DNA from: Enterobacter sp. | GTDB taxonomy: Bacteria; Pseudomonadota; Gammaproteobacteria; Enterobacterales; Enterobacteriaceae | DNA: 54,621 bases | Assembly (NCBI GenBank): GCA_022649305.1 | Contig: JALCNW010000023.1 | Location: 1-54,621, forward strand | Reading direction: 5' to 3' | Shown: positions 32,720-42,736 of the stretch, in pieces | Layout: each line of letters starts with the position of its first letter | Position numbering within the stretch: position 1 is the stretch's first letter | Program-made: the position numbers and the translations under genes | Notes under the pieces: model-generated | The model's database searches: none | Told to the model about the DNA's origin: nothing | What the model saw: the letters and a program-made list of their open reading frames with translations, nothing else

Positions 32720-35266
32720 TTGTACCTCTATATTGAGACTCTGAAACAGAGACTGGATGCCATAAATCAATTGCGTGTGGATCGCGCGCTTGCTGCCATG
32801 GGGCCTGCTTTCCAGCAGGTTTACAGTCTGCTGCCAACGTTATTGCATTATCACCATCCGCTGATGCCGGGTTACCTCGACGGTAACGTTCCCCAGGGCA
32901 TCTGCCTTTTCACGCCTGATGAAACCCAACAGCACTATCTCAGCGAATTAGAACTCTACCGTGGCATGCCGCCACAGGAATCCCCAAAAGGCGAGCTGCC
33001 GATCACTGGCGTTTACTCAATGGGAAGTACCTCGTCGGTAGGGCAAAGCTGTTCTTCGGACCTCGATATCTGGGTCTGCCATCAATCCTGGCTCGACAAC
33101 GATGAGCGCCAGCTATTGCAGCGCAAATGCAGCCTGCTTGAAAGCTGGGCCGCATCGCTTGGCGTAGAAGTCAGCTTCTTCCTGATTGATGAAAACCGAT
33201 TCCGTCATAACGAAAGCGGCAGTCTGGGTGGCGAAGACTGTGGCTCAACCCAGCATATGCTGTTGCTGGACGAATTTTATCGCAGCGCCGTGCGTTTAGC
33301 GGGCAAGCGTATTCTGTGGAATATGGTGCCGTGCGAAGAAGAAGAACATTACGACGATTACGTGATGTCGCTCTATTCGCAGGGAGTGCTGACGCCGAAT
33401 GAATGGATGGATCTGGGCGGCTTAAGCACGCTATCCGCTGAAGAGTACTTTGGTGCAAGCCTGTGGCAGCTCTATAAAAGCATCGACTCACCGTACAAAG
33501 CGGTGTTGAAAACGCTGCTGCTTGAAGCCTATTCGTGGGAATACCCTACGCCGCGTCTGTTGGCAAAAGACATCAAACAGCGTCTGCATGACGGAGAAAT
33601 TGTCTCCTTCGGTCTTGATGCCTACTGCATGATGCTTGAACGCGTGACCGAATATCTGAAAGCCATTGATGACCCCACGCGTCTCGACCTGGTGCGTCGA
33701 TGTTTCTACTTAAAAGTCTGTGAAAAACTCAGTCGCGAACGTGCATGCGTTGGCTGGCGTCGTGAAGTGGTCAGTCAATTGGTGAAAGAGTGGGGATGGG
33801 ACGAAGAACGTTTGTCCATGCTCGACAACCGCGCAAACTGGAAAATCGATCAAGTTCGTGAAGCGCACAACGAACTGCTTGATGCGATGATGCAGAGTTA
33901 CCGTAACCTGATCCGCTTTGCTCGTCGCAATAACCTCAGCGTTTCCGCCAGCCCGCAGGATATCGGTGTATTAACCCGTAAGCTGTACGCGGCATTTGAA
34001 GCGCTGCCGGGCAAAGTGACGCTGGTGAACCCGCAAATTTCGCCGGATCTCTCAGAACCCAATCTGACCTTTATTTATGTCCCGCCGGGTCGTGCGAACC
34101 GTACCGGCTGGTATTTGTACAACTGTGCGCCAAGCATGGATTCGATCGTCAGCCATCAGCCGCTGGAATATAACCGTTATCTTAACAAGCTGGTGGCCTG
34201 GGCCTGGTTTAACGGCCTGCTGACTTCTCGCACCCGTCTGTTTATCAAGGGCAATGAGGTTGTCGATTTAGCCAAGCTGCAGGAAATGGTTGCCGATGTG
34301 TCACACCACTTCCCGCTGCGCCTGCCTTCTCCAACACCAAAAGCGCTCTACAGCCCATGCGAAATCCGTCATCTGGCGATTATCGTCAACCTTGAATACG
34401 ATCCGACGACTGCGTTCCGTAACCAGGTTGTCCATTTCGATTTCCGCAAGCTGGATGTCTTCAGCTTTGGCGAGCAGCAAAACTGCCTGATAGGCAGCGT
34501 TGATCTGCTGTACCGCAACTCGTGGAATGAAGTGCGCACGCTGCACTTCAACGGCGAGCAGGCGATGATTGAAGCGCTGAAAACGATTCTCGGCAAAATG
34601 CATCAGGATGCCGCGCCGCCGGACAGCGTTGAGGTCTTCTGCTACAGCCAGCATTTGCGCGGCCTGATCAGAACGCGCGTGCAGCAGCTGGTATCGGAAT
34701 GCATCGAACTGCGTCTTTCCAGCACCCGTCATGAAACCGGCCGCTTTAAAGCGCTGCGCGTTTCCGGCCAAACGTGGGGTCTGTTCTTCGAACGTCTGAA
34801 CGTATCCGTACAGAAACTGGAAAACGCGATTGAGTTCTATGGCGCGATTTCGCACAACAAGCTGCACAGCCTGTCGGTACAGGTCGAAACCAACCCGGTT
34901 AAACTGCCTCAGGTCATCGATGGCTTTGCCAGTGAAGGGATTATCCAGTTCTTCTTTGAAGAGGCGGATGATGAGTCTGGATTCAATATCTACATTCTGG
35001 ATGAGACCAATCGCGCGGAGGTCTATCACCACTGCGAGGGCAGCAAAGAGGATTTAGTCCGCGATGTCAGTCGTTTCTATTCTTCTTCGCACGATCGTTT
35101 TACCTACGGTTCAAGCTTCATCAACTTCAATCTGCCGCAGTTCTATCAGATTGTAAAAGTCGATGGACGCGCGCAGGTCATTCCGTTCCGCAATCAGGCT
35201 ATCACGCCAGTGGTGCCCGCCAATCAGGACGCCAATACGCCGCTGTTGCAGCAGTATTTTTCCTGA
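32720..35266 (+). CDS. cyaA: Class I adenylate cyclase
   Basis: CyaA makes cAMP from ATP and is activated by phosphorylated EIIA-Glc of the PTS, driving CRP-dependent catabolite control. The 848-residue protein equals the E. coli length. The N-terminal catalytic half contains [20 protein letters not shown] near residues 100-120, the nucleotidyltransferase G-S-x9-D-x-D motif, while the C-terminal half is regulatory. Translation starts at TTG with only a weak AGG nearby, as in E. coli where the UUG limits CyaA synthesis. It is divergent from hemC and followed by a REP-like element and convergent cyaY. Confidence 0.96.
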   Translation: MYLYIETLKQRLDAINQLRVDRALAAMGPAFQQVYSLLPTLLHYHHPLMPGYLDGNVPQGICLFTPDETQQHYLSELELYRGMPPQESPKGELPITGVYSMGSTSSVGQSCSSDLDIWVCHQSWLDNDERQLLQRKCSLLESWAASLGVEVSFFLIDENRFRHNESGSLGGEDCGSTQHMLLLDEFYRSAVRLAGKRILWNMVPCEEEEHYDDYVMSLYSQGVLTPNEWMDLGGLSTLSAEEYFGASLWQLYKSIDSPYKAVLKTLLLEAYSWEYPTPRLLAKDIKQRLHDGEIVSFGLDAYCMMLERVTEYLKAIDDPTRLDLVRRCFYLKVCEKLSRERACVGWRREVVSQLVKEWGWDEERLSMLDNRANWKIDQVREAHNELLDAMMQSYRNLIRFARRNNLSVSASPQDIGVLTRKLYAAFEALPGKVTLVNPQISPDLSEPNLTFIYVPPGRANRTGWYLYNCAPSMDSIVSHQPLEYNRYLNKLVAWAWFNGLLTSRTRLFIKGNEVVDLAKLQEMVADVSHHFPLRLPSPTPKALYSPCEIRHLAIIVNLEYDPTTAFRNQVVHFDFRKLDVFSFGEQQNCLIGSVDLLYRNSWNEVRTLHFNGEQAMIEALKTILGKMHQDAAPPDSVEVFCYSQHLRGLIRTRVQQLVSECIELRLSSTRHETGRFKALRVSGQTWGLFFERLNVSVQKLENAIEFYGAISHNKLHSLSVQVETNPVKLPQVIDGFASEGIIQFFFEEADDESGFNIYILDETNRAEVYHHCEGSKEDLVRDVSRFYSSSHDRFTYGSSFINFNLPQFYQIVKVDGRAQVIPFRNQAITPVVPANQDANTPLLQQYFS

Positions 35267-35274
35267 GGCTTTTA

Positions 35275-35301
35275 GCCGGGTGGCGCTTACGCTTACCCGG
35301 C
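35275..35301. repeat. REP-like palindrome between cyaA and cyaY
   Basis: GCCGGGT / ACCCGGC arms with an internal GGCGC..GC step, followed by CTACGG. This resembles the enterobacterial REP consensus (GCCGG..CCGGCCTAC). It lies between convergent genes, a normal REP position. Confidence 0.65.
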
Positions 35302-35314
35302 CTACGGTCCGAGC

Positions 35315-35635
35315 TTACCTGAAACTGACTTTCTCGCCCGCCTGCGTGGTAGCAGCCTGCTCCAGTACATCCCAGAACAACTCACCGCTGCGATCGCAAA
35401 CCCAGTCGTCACCTTTCAGATTGAAGTGGTAACCACCTTGTTTGGTTGCGAGCCAAACCTGGTGAAGCGGTTCCTGGCGGTTAATAATAATTTTGCTGCC
35501 ATTCTCAAAGCTTAAGGTCAGTACGCCACCGTTGATTTCACAATCGATATCGCTGTCGCCATCCCAGTCGTCCAGGTGCGCTTCAATGGTCTGCCACAGG
35601 GTATCGGCGAGGCGATGGAATTCACTGTCATTCAT
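35315..35635 (-). CDS. cyaY: Frataxin homologue, iron-sulfur assembly regulator
   Basis: CyaY binds iron and the IscS desulfurase and modulates Fe-S cluster assembly. The 106-residue protein is a single frataxin fold. An acidic N-terminal helix ([31 protein letters not shown]) carries the iron-binding Asp/Glu ridge. The sheet follows, with [28 protein letters not shown]. It is monocistronic and convergent with cyaA. Its start is 138 bases from that of divergent lptM. Confidence 0.96.
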   Translation of the reverse strand: MNDSEFHRLADTLWQTIEAHLDDWDGDSDIDCEINGGVLTLSFENGSKIIINRQEPLHQVWLATKQGGYHFNLKGDDWVCDRSGELFWDVLEQAATTQAGEKVSFR

Positions 35636-35773
35636 GGTTATGTTCCTGTTTTTCGTGATGGCGGCAGTATAACGCTAAATAATTCCCGTTGCAGGAAAGC
35701 GGCAAACTCTTGCTTTTGTGCCTCCTCCTGCGATGATAGAAAACAGAAAGCATGAACTTACGGGCAACTTATC

Positions 35774-35977
35774 ATGAAAAACGTTTTCCGAACGCTTGCC
35801 GTTCTCATCACTCTGTTTAGTCTGACCGGTTGTGGGCTGAAGGGACCGCTCTATTTCCCTCCTGCTGATAAAACCGCGCCGCCACCGACAAAACCGGTCA
35901 ATAGTCAGATTGAGTCCTCTACGCCGGTCAGCAACGATCGCGGCGATAATGGTGGCCCAAGCCAGGTGAACTACTGA
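35774..35977 (+). CDS. lptM: LPS-assembly lipoprotein LptM (YifL)
   Basis: LptM (formerly YifL) is a small outer-membrane lipoprotein shown to stabilise LptD disulfide isomerisation by mimicking LPS binding to the LptDE translocon. The 67-residue precursor has a signal peptide ending in the lipobox LTGC with Cys20 as the lipidated residue. The conserved GLKGPLYFPPADK follows, then a Pro/Thr-rich and charged tail. Gly at +2 fits outer-membrane sorting. It lies just upstream of dapF on the same strand with a 35-base gap, so cotranscription is likely. Confidence 0.93.
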   Translation: MKNVFRTLAVLITLFSLTGCGLKGPLYFPPADKTAPPPTKPVNSQIESSTPVSNDRGDNGGPSQVNY

Positions 35978-36012
35978 TAATCACGTTCTGTACCCGCGCA
36001 GTGGAGTAGATG

Positions 36013-36837
36013 ATGCAGTTCTCTAAAATGCATGGCCTTGGCAACGATTTTATGGTCGTCGACGCGGTAACGCAGAATGTCTTTTTTTCCCCGGAGCTGA
36101 TTCGCCGTCTTGCGGATCGACATCTGGGCGTTGGCTTTGACCAGCTTCTGGTCGTCGAACCGCCTTACGATCCGGATCTCGATTTTCATTACCGCATTTT
36201 CAACGCTGACGGCAGCGAAGTGTCACAGTGCGGCAACGGCGCGCGCTGTTTCGCCCGCTTTGTACGGCTAAAAGGGTTGACCAACAAGCGTGACATTCGG
36301 GTCAGTACGGCGAATGGCCGCATGGTGTTAACCGTTACAGAAGACGAGCTGGTGCGGGTGAATATGGGCGAGCCTAATTTCGAGCCATCCGCCGTCCCGT
36401 TCCGCGCCATCAAAGCGGAAAAGACCTATATCATGCGGGCTTCCGAGCAGACAATATTGTGCGGCGTCGTCTCTATGGGCAATCCGCACTGTGTGATTCA
36501 GGTGGATGATGTTGATGTGGCCGCGGTAGAAACGGTGGGTCCGATGATGGAGAGCCACGATCGTTTTCCTGAGCGGGCCAACATCGGTTTCATGCAGGTG
36601 ATGAAACGTGAACATATTCGCCTGCGCGTCTATGAGCGCGGCGCTGGCGAAACGCGAGCCTGTGGCAGCGGTGCCTGTGCTGCTGTGGCTGTCGGTATTT
36701 CTCAGGGGCTACTGGCAGAAGAGGTTCGTGTGGAATTACCGGGCGGTCGTCTTGATATCGCCTGGAAAGGTCCGGGACATCCGCTGTTTATGAGTGGCCC
36801 GGCGGCACATGTCTATGACGGGTTTATCCATCTATGA
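36013..36837 (+). CDS. dapF: Diaminopimelate epimerase
   Basis: DapF converts LL- to meso-diaminopimelate for lysine and peptidoglycan synthesis, using two cysteines as acid and base without a cofactor. The 274 residues match the family. Cys73 lies in the first site ([13 protein letters not shown]) and the second catalytic Cys, near 217, lies in [12 protein letters not shown]. Of two adjacent ATGs, 36013 is better placed behind the GGAG (six bases) and gives the E. coli length. The stop overlaps yigA as ATGA. It is part of the dapF-yigA-xerC-yigB cluster. Confidence 0.97.
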   Translation: MQFSKMHGLGNDFMVVDAVTQNVFFSPELIRRLADRHLGVGFDQLLVVEPPYDPDLDFHYRIFNADGSEVSQCGNGARCFARFVRLKGLTNKRDIRVSTANGRMVLTVTEDELVRVNMGEPNFEPSAVPFRAIKAEKTYIMRASEQTILCGVVSMGNPHCVIQVDDVDVAAVETVGPMMESHDRFPERANIGFMQVMKREHIRLRVYERGAGETRACGSGACAAVAVGISQGLLAEEVRVELPGGRLDIAWKGPGHPLFMSGPAAHVYDGFIHL

Positions 36838-37541
36838 AGCAACCAGGGGAAGAACTGCAGGAACCTTTGACGGAACTGGATGATCGGGCTGTCGTTGATT
36901 ATCTGCTGCACAATCCTGAGTTTTTTATCCGCAATGCACGCATCGTCGAACAGATGCGCGTGCCGCATCCAGTCCGTGAAACCGTATCACTGGTGGAATG
37001 GCACATGGCGCGATCGCGTAAGCACATCGACCAGCTTGAAGAGAATATGACGCTGCTTGCGGAACAGGCCAGCAGCAACGAAAGCCTGTTCTATCGTCTG
37101 CTTAATTTGCAGGCGAGGTTGGCCTCGGCGCACAGCCTGGAAGAGTTTCTCAGCCGCTTTCATCGTTGGGCGCGTGAGCTGGGTCTGGCTGGCGCGACAA
37201 TTCGGCTGTTTCCCGACCGCTGGCGCATTGGTGCGCCGTCTGGATTCACCCATCTGGCGCTAAACCGTCAGGCCTTTGAACAGCTGCGTATTCAGCGTCT
37301 GGGGCATGAAAATCACTATCTCGGCCCGCTCAACGGTCCGGAGCTGCTGTTAGTTCTGCCCGAAGCCAAAGCGATAGGGTCGGTTGCGATGTCGTTGATG
37401 GGACGCGAAGGCGATCTGGGCGTGATGATATTTACCAGTCGTGACGCGCATCATTACGAGCAAGGCCAGGGTACGCATCTGCTGCAAGAGATTGCCCTAA
37501 TGCTGCCAGAGCTGCTGGAGCGCTGGATTGAGCGCGTATGA
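36834..37541 (+). CDS. yigA: DUF484 family protein YigA
   Basis: A 235-residue cytoplasmic protein of the DUF484 family, which is GAF-like and of unknown function. The N-terminal helical part ([22 protein letters not shown] and [22 protein letters not shown]) suggests a dimerising helix pair, and the C-terminal half resembles a GAF ligand domain ([25 protein letters not shown]). It sits between dapF and xerC with ATGA overlaps on both sides, a neighbourhood kept in many gammaproteobacteria. No function is assigned; the constant neighbourhood hints at a link to cell-wall or chromosome-resolution genes. Confidence 0.92.
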   Translation: MKQPGEELQEPLTELDDRAVVDYLLHNPEFFIRNARIVEQMRVPHPVRETVSLVEWHMARSRKHIDQLEENMTLLAEQASSNESLFYRLLNLQARLASAHSLEEFLSRFHRWARELGLAGATIRLFPDRWRIGAPSGFTHLALNRQAFEQLRIQRLGHENHYLGPLNGPELLLVLPEAKAIGSVAMSLMGREGDLGVMIFTSRDAHHYEQGQGTHLLQEIALMLPELLERWIERV

Positions 37542-38440
37542 CCGATTCAGAGCTTGCGCCGTACGTCACCCGGTTTCTGCGCTATTTAGGCGTGGAGCGC
37601 CAACTCAGCCCGATAACGCTGCTTAACTATCAGCGTCAGCTTGATGCCATCATGCAGATTGCCGAAGAAACGGGCCTCAAAAGCTGGCCTCTCTGCGATG
37701 CAGCGACCGTTCGTTCATTTGTCGTGCGGAGTCGGCGCAAAGGATTAGGTCCCGCGAGTCTGGCGCTGCGGCTTTCTGCCTTGCGCAGTTTCTTTGACTG
37801 GCTGGTGAGCCAGGGCGAGTTAAAGGCCAATCCGGCAAAAGGTATTTCGACTCCTAAAGCCCCACGTCATTTACCCAAAAACATTGACGTTGATGATGTG
37901 AATCGCCTCCTGAATATCGATCTCAACGATCCGCTGGCGGTCCGCGATCGTGCCATGCTGGAAGTGATGTACGGCGCGGGTTTACGTCTTTCTGAGCTGG
38001 TTAATCTGGATCTTAAACATCTCGACCTGGATACGGGTGAAGTCTGGGTAATGGGCAAGGGCAGCAAAGAGCGCCGTTTGCCGATAGGCCGCAATGCGGT
38101 GAGCTGGATTGAACACTGGCTCGATTTACGCGGACTATTTGGTGCGGAAGAAAACGCGCTGTTTCTCTCTAAGCTCGGTAAACGTATCTCCGCGCGTAAC
38201 GTGCAAAAGCGTTTCGCCGAGTGGGGCATCAAGCAGGGGCTGAATAGCCACGTCCATCCGCACAAGCTGCGTCACTCCTTTGCCACCCATATGCTCGAAT
38301 CCAGCGGCGATCTGCGCGGTGTGCAAGAACTGCTGGGTCATGCCAATTTATCGACCACCCAAATCTATACCCATCTCGATTTCCAACACCTCGCCTCGGT
38401 GTATGACTCGGCGCATCCACGCGCCAAACGGGGGAAATAA
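37538..38440 (+). CDS. xerC: Tyrosine recombinase XerC
   Basis: XerC, with XerD and FtsK, resolves chromosome dimers at dif and multimers of some plasmids. The 300-residue product has the N-terminal SAM-like core-binding domain (about 1-100) and the C-terminal catalytic domain. All active-site residues are present: Arg150, Lys174, His242 and Arg245 (HKLRHSF), His268 (LGHANLS), and the nucleophile Tyr277 (QIYTHLD). It is two residues longer than E. coli XerC. It overlaps yigA by four bases, and its TAA shares its last A with the yigB ATG. Confidence 0.97.
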   Translation: MTDSELAPYVTRFLRYLGVERQLSPITLLNYQRQLDAIMQIAEETGLKSWPLCDAATVRSFVVRSRRKGLGPASLALRLSALRSFFDWLVSQGELKANPAKGISTPKAPRHLPKNIDVDDVNRLLNIDLNDPLAVRDRAMLEVMYGAGLRLSELVNLDLKHLDLDTGEVWVMGKGSKERRLPIGRNAVSWIEHWLDLRGLFGAEENALFLSKLGKRISARNVQKRFAEWGIKQGLNSHVHPHKLRHSFATHMLESSGDLRGVQELLGHANLSTTQIYTHLDFQHLASVYDSAHPRAKRGK

Positions 38441-39156
38441 TGCGTTTTTACCGCCCTTTAGGTCAGATTTCTGCTCTTACCTTTGATCTTGATGACACGC
38501 TCTATGACAACCGACAGGTGATCTTGCGTACCGAGAAAGAATCGCTGTCGTTTGTGCAAAACTATCATCCATCGTTAAAAGCATTGCAAAACAAAGACTT
38601 TCAGCGCTTGCGTCAGGCACTGCGTGAAACCGAGCCGGAGATTTATCACGATGTCACCGAGTGGCGACGCCGTGCCGTTGAGCAGGCAATGCGCAATGCG
38701 GGCCTGAGTGCGCAAGACGCCGCGCGGGGCGCCGAAGCCTCGATGGCCAACTTTGCCAAATGGCGTAGCCGTATTGACGTGCCGCAAGAAACGCACGACA
38801 CGCTGGCGAAGCTTGCCGAGAAATGGCCGCTGGTGGCGATCACCAACGGTAACGCGCAGCCGGAACTGTTCGGGCTTGGCGACTATTTCCAGTTTGTACT
38901 CCGCGCAGGTCCGCACGGGCGCTCCAAGCCGTTTAACGATATGTACTACCTTGCTGCAGAAAAACTCGATTTGCCGTTGGGCCACATCCTGCATGTGGGC
39001 GATGACCTGACCACCGACGTTGCCGGTGCGATCCGCTGTGGCATGCAGGCCTGTTGGATTAAGCCTGAAAATGCCGATCTCATGCAGACCTTCGATAGCC
39101 GCCTATTGCCGCACGTAGAAATTTCGCGGTTGGCATCCCTCACCACGCTGATATAA
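38440..39156 (+). CDS. yigB: HAD-superfamily phosphatase (FMN hydrolase YigB)
   Basis: YigB is a haloacid-dehalogenase-type phosphatase with FMN hydrolase activity in riboflavin metabolism, and it also affects persistence in E. coli. The 238-residue protein has the DxD motif in [13 protein letters not shown] at about residues 13-25. The Thr motif is in VAITNGN, the Lys motif is in [11 protein letters not shown], and the acidic metal motif is in [13 protein letters not shown]. Its ATG overlaps the xerC TAA by one base, so it is probably translated by re-initiation. It is the last gene before uvrD, which has its own regulatory region. Confidence 0.95.
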   Translation: MRFYRPLGQISALTFDLDDTLYDNRQVILRTEKESLSFVQNYHPSLKALQNKDFQRLRQALRETEPEIYHDVTEWRRRAVEQAMRNAGLSAQDAARGAEASMANFAKWRSRIDVPQETHDTLAKLAEKWPLVAITNGNAQPELFGLGDYFQFVLRAGPHGRSKPFNDMYYLAAEKLDLPLGHILHVGDDLTTDVAGAIRCGMQACWIKPENADLMQTFDSRLLPHVEISRLASLTTLI

Positions 39157-39166
39157 TCACCAGCAG

Positions 39167-39186
39167 TATTGTATAAATTAACAGTA
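39167..39186. promoter_or_regulatory. LexA box upstream of uvrD
   Basis: A 20-base SOS-box-like element (TATTGTATAAATTAACAGTA) lies 48 bases before the uvrD ATG. It keeps the TATA-rich centre and the right CAG half, but the left CTG reads TTG. uvrD is a known LexA regulon member. One half-site mismatch predicts moderate affinity. Confidence 0.75.
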
Positions 39187-39233
39187 TGTCCGGCTGGCAA
39201 ACGCCGCCGGGCAGATGACTTCTGGCGGTGCCA

Positions 39234-41396
39234 ATGGACGTTTCTTATCTGCTCGACAGCCTTAATGACAAACAACGTGAAGCGGTTGCCGCGACGCGTA
39301 CCAATATGCTGGTGCTGGCTGGGGCGGGCAGTGGTAAGACGCGTGTGCTGGTACACCGTATCGCGTGGCTACAGAGCGTAGAAAACTGCTCGCCGTACTC
39401 GATTATGGCGGTCACGTTCACCAACAAAGCGGCAGCGGAGATGCGCCACCGTATCGCACAGCTGATGGGGTCAAACCAGGGCGGCATGTGGGTTGGTACT
39501 TTCCATGGTCTGGCGCACCGGCTGTTACGTGCGCACCATATGGATGCCAATCTCCCGCAAGATTTCCAAATCCTCGACAGCGAAGACCAGCTGCGTTTGC
39601 TGAAGCGTCTGATCAAAGCGATGAATCTGGACGAGAAGCAATGGCCGCCGCGTCAGGCGATGTGGTACATCAATGGCCAGAAAGACGAAGGGCTGCGACC
39701 GCACCATATCCAGAGCTTTGGCAACCCTGTTGAGCAAACCTGGCAGAAGGTCTATCAGGCCTATCAGGAAGCCTGCGATCGCGCCGGGCTGGTGGATTTC
39801 GCCGAGCTGCTGCTGCGCGCGCATGAGCTGTGGCTCAACAAACCGCATATTCTTCAGCATTACCGCGAACGCTTCACCAACATTCTGGTGGATGAATTCC
39901 AGGATACCAACAATATCCAGTACGCGTGGATCCGTATGCTGGCAGGTGATACCGGCAAGGTCATGATCGTCGGCGATGATGACCAGTCCATTTACGGTTG
40001 GCGCGGCGCGCAGGTAGAAAACATCCAGCGTTTCCTCAAGGACTTCCCCGGCGCAGAAACCATTCGTCTGGAGCAGAACTACCGTTCAACCAATAATATT
40101 CTGAGCGCGGCCAACGCTCTGATTGAGAATAACAACGGGCGTCTGGGCAAAAAACTGTGGACCGACGGCGTCGACGGCGAACCGATTTCTATCTACTGCG
40201 CGTTCAACGAATTGGATGAAGCGCGTTTCGTGGTAAACCGGATCAAAACCTGGCAAGACAACGGCGGTGCGTTGGAAAAATGCGCCATCCTCTATCGCAG
40301 CAACGCCCAGTCGCGTGTGCTGGAAGAGGCGCTGTTGCAGGTCAGTATGCCGTATCGCATTTATGGCGGCATGCGCTTCTTCGAACGTCAGGAAATCAAA
40401 GATGCGCTTTCGTATTTACGCCTGATCGCCAATCGTAATGACGATGCGGCGTTTGAGCGCGTGGTCAACACGCCTACGCGTGGAATCGGCGACCGTACGC
40501 TGGACGTTGTCCGTCAGGCCGCCCGTGAACGTCAACTGACGCTGTGGAAGGCCTGTCGTGAGTTGTTGCAGGAAAAGGCGTTAGCCGGGCGCGCGGCGAG
40601 TGCATTACAGCGCTTCCTCGAACTGATTGATGCATTGGCGCAGGAGACGGCCGATATGCCGCTGCATGTGCAAACCGACCGTGTCGTGAAGGATTCGGGC
40701 CTGCGCATGATGTACGAGCAGGAGAAAGGCGAAAAAGGCCAGACGCGTATTGAGAACTTAGAGGAACTGGTCACGGCAACGCGCCAGTTCAGCTACAACG
40801 AAGAAGATGAAGATTTGATGCCGCTGCAGGCGTTCTTGTCCCACGCTGCGCTTGAAGCGGGCGAAGGGCAGGCGGATACGTGGCAGGATGCGGTACAGCT
40901 GATGACGTTGCACTCGGCCAAAGGCCTTGAGTTCCCGCAGGTATTTATCGTGGGGATGGAAGAGGGCATGTTCCCGAGCCAGATGTCGCTGGATGAAGGC
41001 GGGCGGCTGGAAGAAGAACGTCGCCTGGCGTATGTGGGCGTGACGCGAGCAATGCAAAAGCTGACGTTGACCTACGCCGAAACCCGCCGTCTGTACGGCA
41101 AAGAGGTCTATCACCGTCCGTCGCGCTTTATTGGCGAATTGCCAGAAGCATGCGTAGAAGAAGTGCGCCTGCGAGCCAGTATCAGCCGTCCGGTGAACCA
41201 TCAGCGAATGGGCACCCCGATTTCTGAGAACGACACCGGCTACAAGCTGGGTCAGCGTGTGCGCCATTCAAAATTTGGTGAAGGCACCATTGTGAATCTG
41301 GAAGGGAGTGGGGAGCACAGCCGCCTGCAGGTCGCGTTCCAGGGGCAGGGTATTAAATGGCTGGTGGCCGCTTATGCTCGTCTGGAAAATGTGTAA
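39234..41396 (+). CDS. uvrD: DNA helicase II
   Basis: UvrD is a superfamily 1A 3'-5' helicase that removes the UvrABC-incised oligonucleotide, drives mismatch repair unwinding with MutL, and disrupts RecA filaments. From the ATG at 39234 (MDVSYLLDSL) it is 720 residues, the E. coli length; an in-frame upstream start at 39228 adds two residues. Walker A GAGSGKT is at 30-36. Motif II VDEFQDT, motif [18 protein letters not shown] and motif V QLMTLHSAKGLEF follow. The C-terminal Tudor-like end (GYKLGQRVRHSKFGEG) binds RNA polymerase in E. coli. Confidence 0.97.
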   Translation: MDVSYLLDSLNDKQREAVAATRTNMLVLAGAGSGKTRVLVHRIAWLQSVENCSPYSIMAVTFTNKAAAEMRHRIAQLMGSNQGGMWVGTFHGLAHRLLRAHHMDANLPQDFQILDSEDQLRLLKRLIKAMNLDEKQWPPRQAMWYINGQKDEGLRPHHIQSFGNPVEQTWQKVYQAYQEACDRAGLVDFAELLLRAHELWLNKPHILQHYRERFTNILVDEFQDTNNIQYAWIRMLAGDTGKVMIVGDDDQSIYGWRGAQVENIQRFLKDFPGAETIRLEQNYRSTNNILSAANALIENNNGRLGKKLWTDGVDGEPISIYCAFNELDEARFVVNRIKTWQDNGGALEKCAILYRSNAQSRVLEEALLQVSMPYRIYGGMRFFERQEIKDALSYLRLIANRNDDAAFERVVNTPTRGIGDRTLDVVRQAARERQLTLWKACRELLQEKALAGRAASALQRFLELIDALAQETADMPLHVQTDRVVKDSGLRMMYEQEKGEKGQTRIENLEELVTATRQFSYNEEDEDLMPLQAFLSHAALEAGEGQADTWQDAVQLMTLHSAKGLEFPQVFIVGMEEGMFPSQMSLDEGGRLEEERRLAYVGVTRAMQKLTLTYAETRRLYGKEVYHRPSRFIGELPEACVEEVRLRASISRPVNHQRMGTPISENDTGYKLGQRVRHSKFGEGTIVNLEGSGEHSRLQVAFQGQGIKWLVAAYARLENV

Positions 41397-41750
41397 CTTT
41401 CAGAAAAATATCATTATTTTGTCATAATCTGCTAGCCTTATTAACGGAAGGCGATTTATTGCTCTCCAGCGTTCCCCTGCGTGTTGACGCCAGTATTCAT
41501 GCTGGCGTAACATGCGCGCACGATTACGCTAAGAGGACATTCGCCTTGGACACACCCAGTAAATACTGGCTCAATTCCCTGTCATCCAGGAACAACTCCT
41601 AAGGCTATCTCCTCCTGCTGATGGCCTTAGTGGTTGTCAGCGACAATAATTCCCGTCGCGCTGAGTCAGGCTGTTTAATGGTCTGAAACCCTTATTGTTT
41701 CTGTGTGCCCACCGAACTGTCCGATATTTTTTGCATTGGGAGTCCCGGTC
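41397..41750 (+). promoter_or_regulatory. corA promoter/leader region with RNA structure
   Basis: A 354-base gap after uvrD. It contains a CorL-like leader ORF at 41546-41602 (listed separately) and a 7-bp stem CTAAGGC / GCCTTAG (41599-41605 and 41624-41630) that begins at the leader ORF stop. In Salmonella the corA leader switches between RNA structures that expose or hide a Rho site depending on corL translation. The stem-over-stop placement here fits such a switch. The E. coli gene yigE, expected in this interval, is absent. Confidence 0.6.
41546..41602 (+). CDS. corL: Putative CorL-type leader peptide
   Basis: An 18-codon ORF starting at TTG after AAGAGGAC (AGGA 8 bases upstream), coding (M)DTPSKYWLNSLSSRNNS and stopping at TAA. 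A short leader peptide upstream of corA is known in Salmonella, where its translation controls Rho-dependent termination. I do not recall its exact sequence, so the match is positional. The alternative is a longer meaningless frame open from 41357. Serine/asparagine-rich content gives no clue to the sensed signal. Confidence 0.5.
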   Translation: MDTPSKYWLNSLSSRNNS

Positions 41751-42701
41751 ATGTTGAGCGCATTTCAACTGGAAAATAACCGACTGATTCGGCTTGAAGC
41801 TGAAGAGTCACAGCCCCTCATTGACGCCGTATGGGTGGATCTGGTCGAGCCGGACGACGATGAACGCCTTCGCGTGCAATCTGAACTCGGACAAAGCCTG
41901 GCTACTCGTCCTGAACTGGAAGATATCGAAGCATCCGCGCGTTTTTTTGAAGATGAAGACGGTTTGCATATTCACTCCTTTTTCTTTTTTGAAGATGCGG
42001 AAGATCACGCCGGTAACTCCACCGTCGCCTTTACCATTCGTGATGGTCGTCTGTTCACCTTACGTGAGCGCGAATTGCCCGCTTTTCGTCTCTACCGTAT
42101 GCGCGCCCGTAGTCAGGCGATGGTGGACGGCAATGCCTACGAGCTGCTGCTCGATCTCTTCGAAACCAAAATCGAACAGCTGGCGGATGAAATCGAAAAC
42201 ATCTATAGCGATCTGGAAAAGCTGAGCCGTGTCATCATGGAAGGCCATCAGGGCGATGAATACGACGAAGCGCTCTCCACGCTGGCGGAGCAGGAAGATA
42301 TCGGCTGGAAGGTGCGTTTGTGTCTGATGGATACCCAGCGCGCGTTAAACTTCCTGGTGCGTAAGGCACGTTTACCGGGTGGTCAGCTGGAGCAGGCGCG
42401 TGAGATCCTGCGCGATATCGAATCTCTTCTGCCGCACAACGAATCCCTGTTCCAGAAGGTTAACTTCTTGATGCAGGCGGCGATGGGCTTTATCAACATC
42501 GAGCAGAACCGCATCATCAAGATCTTCTCAGTGGTCTCCGTGGTGTTCCTGCCGCCAACGCTTGTGGCATCAAGCTATGGGATGAACTTTGAGTTTATGC
42601 CAGAACTGACGTGGAGCTTTGGCTATCCGGGGGCGATTATCTTTATGCTGTTGGCCGGGCTGGCACCGTATCTGTACTTCAAGCGCCGTAACTGGCTGTG
42701 A
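41751..42701 (+). CDS. corA: Magnesium/cobalt transporter CorA
   Basis: CorA is the main constitutive Mg2+ channel of the inner membrane and also takes up Co2+ and Ni2+. The 316-residue protein equals E. coli CorA: a large acidic cytoplasmic N-terminal domain ([26 protein letters not shown]), a long helix with [17 protein letters not shown], and two transmembrane helices at the C terminus. The selectivity motif GMN is at 277-279, and the basic tail is KRRNWL. The ATG at 41751 gives [10 protein letters not shown]; an earlier in-frame start at 41703 lies in the leader and is not conserved. Confidence 0.97.
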   Translation: MLSAFQLENNRLIRLEAEESQPLIDAVWVDLVEPDDDERLRVQSELGQSLATRPELEDIEASARFFEDEDGLHIHSFFFFEDAEDHAGNSTVAFTIRDGRLFTLRERELPAFRLYRMRARSQAMVDGNAYELLLDLFETKIEQLADEIENIYSDLEKLSRVIMEGHQGDEYDEALSTLAEQEDIGWKVRLCLMDTQRALNFLVRKARLPGGQLEQAREILRDIESLLPHNESLFQKVNFLMQAAMGFINIEQNRIIKIFSVVSVVFLPPTLVASSYGMNFEFMPELTWSFGYPGAIIFMLLAGLAPYLYFKRRNWL

Positions 42702-42708
42702 GTAACAG

Positions 42709-42730
42709 GCCCTCTCCGGGCGGAGAGGGC
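42709..42730. terminator. Hairpin between convergent corA and rarD
   Basis: A perfect 9-bp stem, GCCCTCTCC / GGAGAGGGC, with a 4-base loop sits between the two stops. There is no long T-run on either side, so it may be a 3'-end stabilising stem or weak bidirectional terminator. Confidence 0.6.
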
Positions 42731-42736
42731 AAAGAC

